From: Enoplosus armatus
Taxonomy: Eukaryota; Chordata; Actinopteri; Centrarchiformes; Enoplosidae
DNA length: 64,000 nucleotides
NCBI RefSeq assembly: GCF_043641665.1
Contig: NC_092201.1
Span: 4,116,501 to 4,180,500, forward strand
Direction of reading: 5' to 3'
Shown here: positions 1 through 8,345 of the stretch, piece after piece
Position numbering within the stretch: the first letter of the stretch is position 1
How the letters are laid out: the number at the start of each line of letters is the position of its first letter
Notes under the pieces: model-generated
What the model saw: only the letters and a program-made list of their open reading frames with translations
Database searches by the model: none
Told to the model about the DNA's origin: nothing
Made by a program: the position numbers and the translations under genes

Positions 1-6
1 CTGACG
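1..6 (+). CDS. ppfibp2: Probable end of the penultimate liprin-beta exon
   Basis: The first six bases, CTGACG, are followed directly by GTGAGA, a good splice donor. Joined to the exon at 107 they read Leu-Thr-Ser-Met in frame. This gives a 100-base intron (7-106). The segment is too short to confirm without sequence left of the window. Confidence 0.35.
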
Positions 7-106
7 GTGAGACACTGACCTGCTCCTGTTTGACCACACTGTACATGACTTTGTGAGTGCATCTCTGGAGTTTCCTTCACTCTCTCTCGTCCTCTCTGTG
101 TTTCAG

Positions 107-199
107 AGCATGCTGAAGGACGACGAGTTTTTCCAGGAGATCTCGGTCTGCCCTGCTGAGGTCAACGCGGCAGAAAACATAGATAACTCTGGCGTTTGA
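107..199 (+). CDS. ppfibp2: Liprin-beta-like protein, terminal coding exon (partial gene)
   Basis: A polypyrimidine tract and CAG acceptor (104-106) precede an exon read in phase 0: SMLKDDEFFQ, then EISVCPAEVN, then AAENIDNSGV, then TGA at 197-199. The acidic MLKDDEFF motif resembles the C-terminal tail I recall for liprin-beta proteins (MLKEDDMF in PPFIBP1), which follows the SAM domains. Liprin-betas are scaffold proteins that pair with liprin-alphas at adhesion sites and synapses. Only the last 30 codons and probably a few bases of the previous exon lie in the window. The choice of ppfibp2 over ppfibp1 rests on the convergent neighbour being a cyb5r2-type gene, as next to human PPFIBP2. 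The family call from so short a tail is moderate. Confidence 0.55.
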   Translation, partial: SMLKDDEFFQEISVCPAEVNAAENIDNSGV

Positions 200-690
200 G
201 TCCAAATCCCTCCACCTCCCACCAACCGTTGTAGTAGAACATGTGAGACCTTTTACAGCATTTTCATCATTCAGAAATACAGCCGTAGCTTTTTTGACCA
301 TATATATATTTATTGAAGCTGTCCAAAATATAGTGCATGAACTGAAAATGCAAGGTTTTATTGCATTAATGTACCTCTTTCTGCTTTTATTTTATTATTC
401 AAGCTTTTGTTTTTGTTGTTTCTCCCTCTTATTTTGGAGGAGTCACGCTCAGCTGTGTTTCTCTTTAGAGTGGAAATGTTCACGTCCTCCGCTGCAGTCA
501 TTCATTTTTTTTTTCATTTGTCGTACGTAAAGTTGCTTTATGTTATCTTTAAGATCAGGTCATTTACATTACAGCAAACTTCTAGTGGTATCGAGCCACA
601 AAGCTAAGCCAATATCTCAAAACCTGGACGAATAAAACCAAAACTATCTGCATGGCTGGACACCACTCGAGGAAGTGAGAAAATGTATTA
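200..690 (+). other. Probable liprin-beta 3'UTR
   Basis: This T-rich stretch follows the TGA at 197-199. A canonical AATAAA lies at 631-636 on the plus strand, about 430 bases after the stop, and is the best candidate polyadenylation signal. The open frames here are low-complexity Phe/Leu-rich translations of T runs and are not genes. Confidence 0.4.
631..636 (+). terminator. Candidate polyadenylation signal AATAAA
   Basis: AATAAA on the plus strand downstream of the liprin-beta stop, followed by A/C-rich sequence. No downstream GU-rich element is obvious, so the assignment is tentative. Confidence 0.35.
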
Positions 691-1075
691 TAGTTTGACA
701 TTTTGAGAAATACACTTATTAGCTTTCTTTTTCTAGAATTAGGTGAGAAGGTCGATGCCGCGCTCGTGTCTGCTTTTTTTTTTTTTAAATATGAAGCTAA
801 AGCCAGGCTGTGATTAGCTTAGCATAAAGACTGGAAGCAGGGGGAAACAGCTAGCCTGGCGCTCTCTGAAGCTCACTAATTAACGTGCATCTCTTCTGTT
901 TAATCCCAAAGCCGTCCACAACTAAATAGTTAACTCGCTTTAAACCACAAATTGTTGTTAAATTTGTTTTTGTACGGATTAACCAAATGAGATGAGTTAA
1001 TTAGTGAGCTTTAGGAGGTGCTGGTAGGTGGACTTTGAAGCTTTCCCCTCTGCTTCTAGTCTTTATGCTAAGCTA
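691..1075. repeat. Teleost interspersed repeat arranged as a fold-back
   Basis: The stretch contains GACATTTTGAGAAATACAC and TTAGCTTAGCATAAAGACTGG, wording typical of a dispersed repeat common in fish. The left arm (816-906) is followed by its near reverse complement (976-1075). Examples are GCTTAGCATAAAGACTGGAAG against CTTCTAGTCTTTATGCTAAGC, and AGCTCACTAATTAA against TTAATTAGTGAGCT. About 70 bases separate the arms. Another, inverted copy lies at 14128-14337. Confidence 0.6.
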
Positions 1076-2037
1076 AAACTCCTCGCTCTATACTTGAGTG
1101 GTACTGATCTTCTTATTTAACTCTTGGCGTTAAAGCCAATTAGTGTTTTTCTCCAGATGCCAAACTATTATTTTAAGAAACAGCAAGACTGAAAGTAAAC
1201 ATGGAAACCAAAGTCATTGTTTTTAAGTTTGTTTGTTTTTTTGTAATAAAAAAGGAGAAACGCTTTTTGTTTTTGGTGTTCAGTTTCAGGAGCATCTCTC
1301 AGACTGCTCAACAGGCTACAACAGTTATGATCAAACACTTGATGATTTATAGGTCTGACAGTAGAGCCATCATAACACAAAATAATAATCAGAGCATCAA
1401 ATATTCAATAGCTTTAGGATCTTTATGTTGCATATTCAAACACAAATAGCCACGGTTGCCAGACTTGCAGCAAAGACACTTCATCAGTAACCACATGACT
1501 GAACATGTTTTAGCAAAATATCGACATCTTTGACGTCACGATAGATAGCCGGCAGGTCGAACTATAAATGTAACACATTCTCAACAGCATTAATGTAATA
1601 ATTAATACAATTCTGTATAAATGAAGTGGTCACAATAATTCTGTATATGTGCATTAAAAAAAAAAAAGCTTTGCAAGTGTTAAGGCACTCGGAAAACAGC
1701 CAGTAAACCTCTGATACTGAAACCAAAATGTGGCCGCAGCAGGACAGTACGGTTCGTTTGCGACAGATTTGGAATCACGTCCATATTTCCAAGCCAACAG
1801 TCATTTTCCATCAGAAAAACCCTCCTCTACTCACTCAAATATTCACCATTTCCTGCTCGTCCATGACACTTACTGATTACAAGAATTGGTCCGTGCTGTG
1901 ATTCTGTTGCATGATGAGTATCATGGCATAAATATACTTAGTGCAATGCCCACCGCAACTGTACGAGTGCATTAATGCTTTAATTAACTGGACGCCCTTA
2001 TATGTCCCAACCTCGACTCCTCGGTGCGGACGGACGT
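1076..2037. other. Intergenic sequence between the two convergent genes
   Basis: AT-rich sequence that should hold the cyb5r 3'UTR on the minus strand. A weak minus-strand ATTAAA signal is present (plus-strand TTTAAT at 1979-1984), about 55 bases past the cyb5r stop. I see no coding exon. Confidence 0.4.
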
Positions 2038-2210
2038 CTAGAAGTTGAACCTGCGGCTGCTGGAGTGGCCGACTTTGTCCAGGTTGGGGTTGCAGGCGAA
2101 CTGGATCATAGGCGGAGGTCCACACATCAGGACGAGAGTGTCGTCACTGGGGGGCGGCAGGTGGTCCCTCACCATGTCTTCATTGATGAAGCCTTGGCTG
2201 TACTCCCAGT
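2038..2210 (-). CDS. cyb5r2: cyb5r exon 9 (stop codon)
   Basis: Acceptor GTTTCAG. Encodes (D)[36 protein letters not shown], then [16 protein letters not shown] and TAG at 2040-2038. CGPPPM is the conserved NADH-binding motif. Confidence 0.95.
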
Positions 2211-5200
2211 CTGAAACACAGAAAAAGCCCCAAAGTTTGTTCATTAGGATCTCTGTTAGCTTCTATTAGTGACGAGAAAATTAGACTTTCTATTAGCTTT
2301 CCATCCAGTATATTCGTTCATTGCTCGAGGCCTCGTGTAACATTTTATTTTATTGTGCATTTTTAATGAAGTTTCAACACAAAATTCTGCAACATTTATA
2401 TTAACTAGGGTTTGTGTTAACATTTTCAAACATATCAAAACGCATTCTGGCTCCGCAGTCAGAAAAATAGTGACAGTCAGAGCAAGATATGGAAAGATTT
2501 GAGCCCTCGTCCTGTCTGACAGGACCGATGAGCCTCAGCCCTCAACCCTGTCTGACAGGACTGAATTTAATCTCTGTTAACAGCTCAACGGACGGGTTTC
2601 GTCTGCCAACATCATATTTATGATTTACATGAACAACAAGACCAGAAACCTGCGGTCAGTGGAGTCAGACCTGCAGCCTGTTCTCTCATCAGCAGCCTCA
2701 CATGTATCTTTATCATTATTGTTTGTTTGTGCCTGAACACCTTCAATATAAGCTCATTTTAATATTGTAGAAAATTAAAGAAACGTATTAAACATATTAG
2801 TGTATGTAATCCTATTCATTGTTTATTTTAAGTTAAATATTTATCTGTAAATCTGCATGTTGGCTTTTATTGAGAACCTTGAGGTACTTGTACTTTGAGT
2901 ATTTTCATTTTATACTAACTTAACTACCCTTCAGAGAGAAATGTTGAACTTTAATGACCTGTTCAGATTTAGATTTTTATGCAAAACATAAGATAAAATA
3001 TGATGCAGTTCTTCACTGTTGAACCATCCTGTAGTGTATAAAGTACCTAATCATGAAAAGTACTGTTAGTGGCAGCCCTAGTTTAAGTACATGGGGAAAT
3101 ATGAGAACAATATCACAGGTATAAATGAGAAGAAGACGCTGCACGCTGATGGTGTGAACAAGAACTTCCAGTCGTTCAAAATTAATACCCGAGACGTCAG
3201 CGAGACAAAGCTCTATATTGTCGTCAACAGTGATATACAGTCTGTTATTATCTGGGAACTTGCCTTCAGGTGCTTTGTCCACGGTGAACCACAGCTTGAA
3301 CCGGTCCGGGTTGTTGACTTGAATCTCTTCCAGCTCTGGTCTCAACAGGATGTCTTTCTCAGTCTGTGACAGGACAGGAAGAACCACGTTTCAGGACCCT
3401 TATGTTCCACCTCTGTTGGTATAATCCACTCCTTGCCAAGTACACAGGAAAACCTCTAATAGTGTTTATATTGCAAACATCAGCGCATCACGTGATCCTG
3501 GCTAATGAAACAGACCTGGTTGGCGAACAGCAGGTGACACACGGTCTGGTCCTGAGGATCCTTCATCACAGCTGTGATGAGCTGCAACATGGGAGTGATC
3601 CCTGGAAGAAGAACAGAAGGTGGTCATATTTTTGGCTTCAGACGTAGATTTACCTTCATTATACATAGAATATGTGGCCAAAAGTGTGTGGACACCTGTG
3701 TGTTCTTTAAATCTGGGCTGTTTTGGGCTAATCCAATAAAGGAAAATCTTAAAAGCCCCTGAAAACTTGGCTTCAAATCATGCGTATTTCTCCACAACAA
3801 GAAAATACCCAATAATGCAAGTTAAAAAATGTCTTACAACAAACACTTCATAAGGACTGTGTGCTTTGATCAGATATGACTGAAAGGGAGTTAACCACCC
3901 AACTGAGCCCCTCCCTCAATGAGAATAGCACAGATAATAAAAACTCTTCTAACTCCAGCAGAAACTAGTGTCTTCATGTAGAATATAACCTCTCAGAATT
4001 CAGAAATCTCTGACTGAGCCAGACCTTATTGCCCAACATCATGGAAAGACTTCCCAGGAGAGTGAAGGCTGTCAGAGCGCCTTATTAATACCCATGATTG
4101 TGAAATGAGACGTCCAACAACCACATAATGGTGTAACAGCCGGGCGTTAGTGTATTTCTAACCACACTGCATTTATGTATTAGTCTAAAAATGTAACATG
4201 TCTTGTTGCTTAACAGTTTCAGTCATTTTTAAGCAAAAATGCCAAATACTCACTAGTTTGAGCTTCTCAGTTGTGAACATTTGTTGCTTTTATTTCTCTT
4301 AAGTGGTAGTAAACTACAGCTGCAACGATTAGTCAATTGGCAGAAAGTTTATCTGCTATAACTGAATAATCATTTTAGTTTGTTTTGGGGTTTTTTTAAG
4401 TAAAAATACTAAATAATTGCTGGTTCCAGCTTCTCATGTCGAGTATTTGATTTGTATTTGATTATTTGACATTTGAAAATTACCAGCAAACGTTTTGATA
4501 TTCGATTAATCGTTTAAATTAGCTGTTTTCAGCCTCTATAATATGAATATTTCCTGCTTTTCTCTGTTTAATATTTTGGTGTTTTTGACTGTTGCTCGGA
4601 CAGAACGAGACATTTGAGGACACAACCTTGGACTCTGACATTTTAAAGACAATAATCAGCAGATTGATCGATAATGAAAATAACCGATAGTTGCAGCTCT
4701 ACAGTAAACAGATTATAGCTTTAGGTTTAAGACTGTTGCTCAGGAAAAACAAGCAACTTGATGATGAGATTTTGATGGACGTTTTTCAGTATGTTTGACA
4801 TTTGTAGACCAAACAAATCATCAGCGCTAAACAACTTCCTGGGTGAAACACACAAAACTTTCATAGATGAGACTAGAAGTTGGTCTTACCCGTCCCTCCA
4901 GCAATCATGCCTACATGTTTGGCCGTCTTGGTCTCTGCTGGGGACTTTTTATCTACTTGAATGGCAAAAACACCTGCAGAGGGAAAGTTGCAGCATCAGA
5001 ACAGGCAGCTAAAGCTCAGTTTGTATCATAACTCATTACAAACATCAGGTTACGGTGCTCACCTTTGCCCTTGTAAATGAGAAGACCACTGGGTCCTCTG
5101 AAGTCGATGGTGTCATTGAGCCTGAGGCTCTCCAAGTACTGACTCATCTTCCCCCCCTGGGGGAATTTAGGATGAACATCTTTGAAGTAAATCTGTCAAA

Positions 5201-6634
5201 CAGGGACAACAGGGGACACTGGTTTAGACAAAATAAAATGACACCTATACATATACAGAAACAGCTGGACTCCTTGTGGTTTTACCTTCACCACCAAGTC
5301 CACATAGCCTTTGTCATCATCACTGGACACCGGCGTATACGGACGGACGACCAGCGCCCCGTCTATTCTTGCAGACAGATAGATGTGCTGCCCTGGAGGG
5401 GAAAACACACCCTCAGTTTACTTTTGGTGTCGGCAGCTTCAATCAATCGTCAATTGCTAAACAGCTTCTCAGGCATGAGGACTCACTGGTTTTCTTTTGT
5501 CATGTATGATAGTAAGATACACTTTTTTTTTTTGACATTACAAATACTAAGCAATAAACCAAGAAAATAATCAATGATGATTAATAGACAAAAAAAATGT
5601 TAGTTGCAGCTTAATATTACCTTCTTAGTTCAACTGTTTACAACTTTCGACTCCAAATCTTTAGTTAAGTTGCAAAATAGGAATGCATGTACATAAATTA
5701 TACATTTTTTCTTTTCCTCTCCTCTCCTAGATATGTATTATTTTCCACTTAACTTATATTTATTTGTATAATGCTATAATTTAATTATTTGGCACTATAT
5801 TTTGTTTTTTCTTATACATGTTTACATGTTACTGTATTTTGAGCTTGATTATTTTCAATGAAGTTAAATTTAGAAAAAGAAAACTACAAACAGCAGTCAG
5901 TCTCATGAGGACTGTGATTAGTGCTACAGTAGTTTATATTATGTTAAATATTGATATTGATTGTGTGGGTGCACATACTAACCGACAGGGAGACCGAGGA
6001 CGTGCTCAGGAGAAGGCAGAGCAAAGCGAAACTTCCTCGTGTCATGACTGATTATCTGAACGTGCAACAAACACACAAGAGTTTGTCAGAGAGAAGGCTG
6101 CATTGAAAAAGCATGCAAACACCCAACACAGAGCAACGGTGGTGCCTGAACGCATCTGCTGCGTTTGTCTCCAGGGGTACAGTGATATTCAGACTGGTTA
6201 CCTGTTTGTCTAACAGCCGCAGTGCATACTTAATGCTGGGGTCCTCTAAGGTGATGGCCGCCCTCCTCTTGGAGAAGAAAAGTCTGAAGATGAGGTTGAT
6301 GATGCCATCAAAGCCGCCTCGGATGAGCTGTGATAAAGGCCAAAAGCGAGACAGTGACTCAGACCACCAGCAGCTAGCATTAGCTACCAACTGTTTGAGA
6401 CCTCTGCGGGGCGTTGTCTTACTTAAGTCAAGTCATTTCTGTTTAATCCATAACAGGAGAAATGAGTCATAGCAATTCCTGTGGGCAGGCCTGACAGCTT
6501 CCAACTCAACTTGGACGGGAAAACTAAATGTTAGCTAACGTTAGCCTTAGCTAACGCAAAGGAATTAGGTAAAATAAACTAAGTCTGGCCGCTTTTCATT
6601 AAGGTATACTTACGCCAATGATGTAGGACAGCAT
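2038..6634 (-). CDS. cyb5r2: NADH-cytochrome b5 reductase, complete nine-exon gene
   Basis: This FAD-dependent enzyme passes electrons from NADH to cytochrome b5, serving lipid desaturation, sterol synthesis and methaemoglobin-type reductions, usually at ER or outer mitochondrial membranes. Coding exons in transcript order: 6634-6614, 6327-6202, 6055-5983, 5392-5286, 5192-5063, 4973-4890, 3601-3516, 3363-3264 and 2210-2038. They sum to 900 bases (299 residues plus TAG), the usual family length. Residues 1-25 are largely hydrophobic (MLSYIIGLIRGG, then NLIFRLFF) and form a membrane anchor; there is no Gly-2 myristoylation start as in mammalian CYB5R3. The FAD motif RPYT is at 90-93, GGKMSQY at 122-128, the NADH-site [11 protein letters not shown] at 174-184, and CGPPPM at 272-277. 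TAA lies in frame three codons upstream of the ATG, fixing the start. Residue matches favour CYB5R3 ([22 protein letters not shown]), whereas the liprin-beta neighbour favours cyb5r2. The enzyme class is secure and the paralogue is not. Confidence 0.93.
2211..3263 (-). other. cyb5r2: cyb5r intron 8, GC-AG type
   Basis: An intron of 1053 bases with a GCAAGT 5' end and CAG 3' end. It is AT-rich. A short imperfect duplication (CTGTCTGACAGGA) occurs near 2512-2522 and 2549-2561. I see no other gene or repeat inside. Confidence 0.85.
3264..3363 (-). CDS. cyb5r2: cyb5r exon 8, followed by a GC splice donor
   Basis: Acceptor TGTCACAG. Encodes [15 protein letters not shown], then [16 protein letters not shown], and ends one base into an Asp codon. 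The exon end reads GAAG followed by GCAAGT. No GT donor keeps the frame into the next exon. Confidence 0.93.
3516..3601 (-). CDS. cyb5r2: cyb5r exon 7
   Basis: Acceptor TTCTTCCAG, donor GTCTGT. Encodes [12 protein letters not shown], then [12 protein letters not shown], part of the NADH-binding lobe. Confidence 0.95.
3671..3820. repeat. Possible teleost MITE remnant
   Basis: Contains TGTGGCCAAAAGTGTGTGGA followed by CACCTG, wording that recalls the terminal repeat of short DNA-transposon derivatives common in fish genomes. A matching inverted right end is not clear, so the limits are approximate. Confidence 0.35.
4214..4822 (-). mobile_element. Outer copy of hAT-like short element, interrupted
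   Basis: The segments 4214-4307 and 4711-4822 read as one element when joined: GTCATTTTTAAGCAAAAATG, the central GACTGTTGCTC and the later TGACATTTGTAGACCAAAC. These are diagnostic words of a short repeat very common in teleosts, recognised from memory. The interruption is another copy of the same family (4316-4702). It is noncoding and non-autonomous. Confidence 0.55.
4308..4710 (-). mobile_element. Nested hAT-like MITE with 8-bp target duplication
   Basis: Ends are ACAGCTGCAAC at 4316 and GTTGCAGCTCTAC ending at 4702, an imperfect inverted pair. It is flanked by AGTAAACT (4308-4315) and AGTAAACA (4703-4710), an 8-base direct repeat with one mismatch, as expected for hAT-type insertion. The internal TTGATCGATAATGAAAATAA is typical of this repeat family. 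There is no coding capacity. The insertion splits an older copy of the same family. Confidence 0.6.
4890..4973 (-). CDS. cyb5r2: cyb5r exon 6
   Basis: Acceptor CTCTGCAG, donor GTAAGA. Encodes [11 protein letters not shown] and ends with VGMIAGGT, the glycine-rich NADH site that continues into exon 7. Confidence 0.95.
5063..5192 (-). CDS. cyb5r2: cyb5r exon 5
   Basis: Acceptor TTTGACAG, donor GTGAGC. Encodes [23 protein letters not shown], then [10 protein letters not shown]. The GGKMSQYL stretch contacts the FAD pyrophosphate in this family. Confidence 0.96.
5286..5392 (-). CDS. cyb5r2: cyb5r exon 4 (FAD motif)
   Basis: Acceptor CCCTCCAG, donor GTAAAA. Encodes [11 protein letters not shown], then the flavin-binding [16 protein letters not shown], then YVDLVVK. 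Confidence 0.96.
5430..5611 (-). mobile_element. Fragment of the same hAT-like short element
   Basis: Lies in cyb5r intron 3. It ends with AAGAAAATAATCAATGATGA, TTAATAGAC and GTTAGTTGCAGC, matching the right end of the element at 4316-4702. The left end is degraded. Confidence 0.45.
5983..6055 (-). CDS. cyb5r2: cyb5r exon 3
   Basis: Acceptor ACGTTCAG, donor GTTAGT. Encodes [11 protein letters not shown] and then [13 protein letters not shown], the conserved start of the FAD domain, and ends one base into a Gly codon. Confidence 0.95.
6202..6327 (-). CDS. cyb5r2: cyb5r exon 2
   Basis: Acceptor TATCACAG, 42 codons in phase 0, donor GTAACC. Encodes the rest of the hydrophobic anchor, the basic SKRR, and the start of the reductase fold ([20 protein letters not shown]). 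Confidence 0.93.
6614..6634 (-). CDS. cyb5r2: cyb5r exon 1 (start codon)
   Basis: Encodes MLSYIIG and then the donor GTAAGT. The ATG has A at -3 (CTGAAAATGC) and an in-frame TAA three codons upstream. Confidence 0.88.
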
Positions 6635-6760
6635 TTTCAGTTAGTTTCAGCAACTGCAAGGTCGTTTGTCAATGCAGAGAGCAGCGCCAGATGAGTTTAC
6701 GCCAACTGAGACGGTAGTACGCGCTGTCAGGCAACTGAGGCTGTCAAGCTAGCTAGGGCA
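6635..6760 (-). promoter_or_regulatory. cyb5r2: Probable cyb5r 5'UTR and promoter-proximal region
   Basis: Lies immediately upstream of the cyb5r ATG. It is more GC-balanced than its surroundings and has no evident TATA box or splice acceptor. The transcription start cannot be placed from sequence alone. Confidence 0.3.
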
Positions 6761-8339
6761 CATGTAGTCATCCGGTTACCGTTTTTAAAAATAAAAGCAT
6801 CGTTTTGGAAAATAGTGTAATTTCTTTTAAAATAACACCCGGAAAGTCGGTTATAACAATGAATATATTTGAGTAGAATTGAGATACTGGGTTTATTCAC
6901 CCTGAAATAATACAGTCTTGATATTTTTTCAACTGACGAAACGTCTGTAGAAACATAACTTCCGGTATGATAACAGCTAATATTAGCTAACTTGACTAAC
7001 CCGAAGCTCAAACGTCACTTCCATGTGTCATTCCTAGATTTTCAAAATAAAACTCTTCAATAATTAAAATACAATGAAGAAAAGAAAACGCCTGGACTTC
7101 CCAGAATAAAAGTCCATAATTAACAGTGCATGGAGAGTTTTATGAGGCCAAACATTAGGGACAGTATTATCCATGGGCACCAAATGAGCATGACACAATG
7201 TGACTTTGGTTATTCGTTAGCCGAAATGGAGCCTGATTTGATCATGCAAGTTTGATTATTTCAATGTAGACCACAGAAACTGCAGTAATGGATGCCAGCA
7301 AGCCATTAAAAATCAAACCAGTGGAGCACTCAGGCCAAAATGTAGTTTCTATTTATGTATGGTGTAAATAGTACCTAGTACCCTTTTTTTATGCTTCTCA
7401 TTGTATCTAGTTTTAAAGGTCACTTCTCTCTTCTGTGCATCCCCCTGTTTACCTGCATGTGGTCAATAAAGTTTACTATATTTGAATCTTGACTCACATG
7501 AGGGGACTTTACTAACCGCTTATTCCAGCCATATTTTGCTGTGTATTCCTTTAGCCTCTTCACTCCCACTGTCCCACTGGCAGGACCGTCAGTACACATT
7601 TGTCAGGCTAAATTTTGGGGAAATTCTAGTTAATGGAAAACATGCAGTCTTGGGTTTGAATATATTTCACTCGGCGTACATTAAACATTACATAGCTTCA
7701 ACGAAGATGATTTTTAAGGCACTTAAATGAAAGAAAACTGTATGTGAAGGGGTTTAAGCACCAGTATGTATAAATGTGCCACTGACAGAGAAACACCACT
7801 AAATATTCACAGGACGTTCTTTACTGATAAGACGTTTGGCCTTTAACACCCAAATTAGCTTAATTTCAGCAGCCTAAAATCTATAAATCTACTACCACAG
7901 AGTGCTCTCATCATCAGATTCACTCTCGACTGAGATTCACATCGATGTAACATCATGCATTTGGTGGGAGGACAAACTCTTGTCCCCGTTTTCTGGCTCT
8001 AGTAGACAACAGTGAATGTCCACTAATAGAAATTGATTTGTGCTCAGAGCAAAATGGAAAACATGATCTGTTTTTCTTTCATTTTTTTCTCATTGTAAAA
8101 AGCTCACACACTGTGGTGTTCTCCTCTCCGTCCTTTAGATGGCAGTAGTGACCTTGTTGACAGGCCGGTCTGGATGATTCACAGCCAACTCAAAGCAAAC
8201 ATCATCATTAAAAGTGGAATTTGTCACGCAAGCAAAGCATGCAGACACTTTTCTTTTTGACATGATGGGAGTTTCGTGCAGGAGGAGTGAGTCATACTTC
8301 ACTACAACACAGTAGTGATAGTAATAAAGGTTGTTTTTG
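6761..8339. other. Intergenic region between cyb5r and syt1
   Basis: AT-rich with no coding exon recognised. A plus-strand AATAAA at 7465-7470 follows a pyrimidine-rich stretch, but no upstream plus-strand gene accounts for it. Short open frames have no recognisable domain. Confidence 0.5.
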
Positions 8340-8345
8340 TTTATT
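8340..8345 (-). terminator. Candidate distal syt1 polyadenylation signal
   Basis: TTTATT on the plus strand, AATAAA on the syt1 strand, and the last such signal before intergenic sequence. Alternatives at 8458-8463 and 9147-9152 are equally canonical. Confidence 0.3.

Larger units (their letters stand above)
3602..4889 (-). other. cyb5r2: cyb5r intron 6, repeat-rich
   Basis: GTAAGA to CAG, 1288 bases. Nearly half is interspersed repeat: the nested elements at 4214-4822 and a possible mobile-element remnant at 3671-3820. No exon lies inside. Confidence 0.8.

Noticed and set aside
3250..3264. GT donor at GCAAGTTCC for cyb5r intron 8
   Set aside because: It adds four bases to the exon and puts the next exon out of frame, losing the WEYSQGF segment. 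The GC donor restores the conserved reading.
5055..5570. 171-residue open frame on the plus strand
   Set aside because: It lies antisense to cyb5r exons 4 and 5 and introns. The minus strand carries the family motifs and correct splice sites, and this frame has no recognisable domain.
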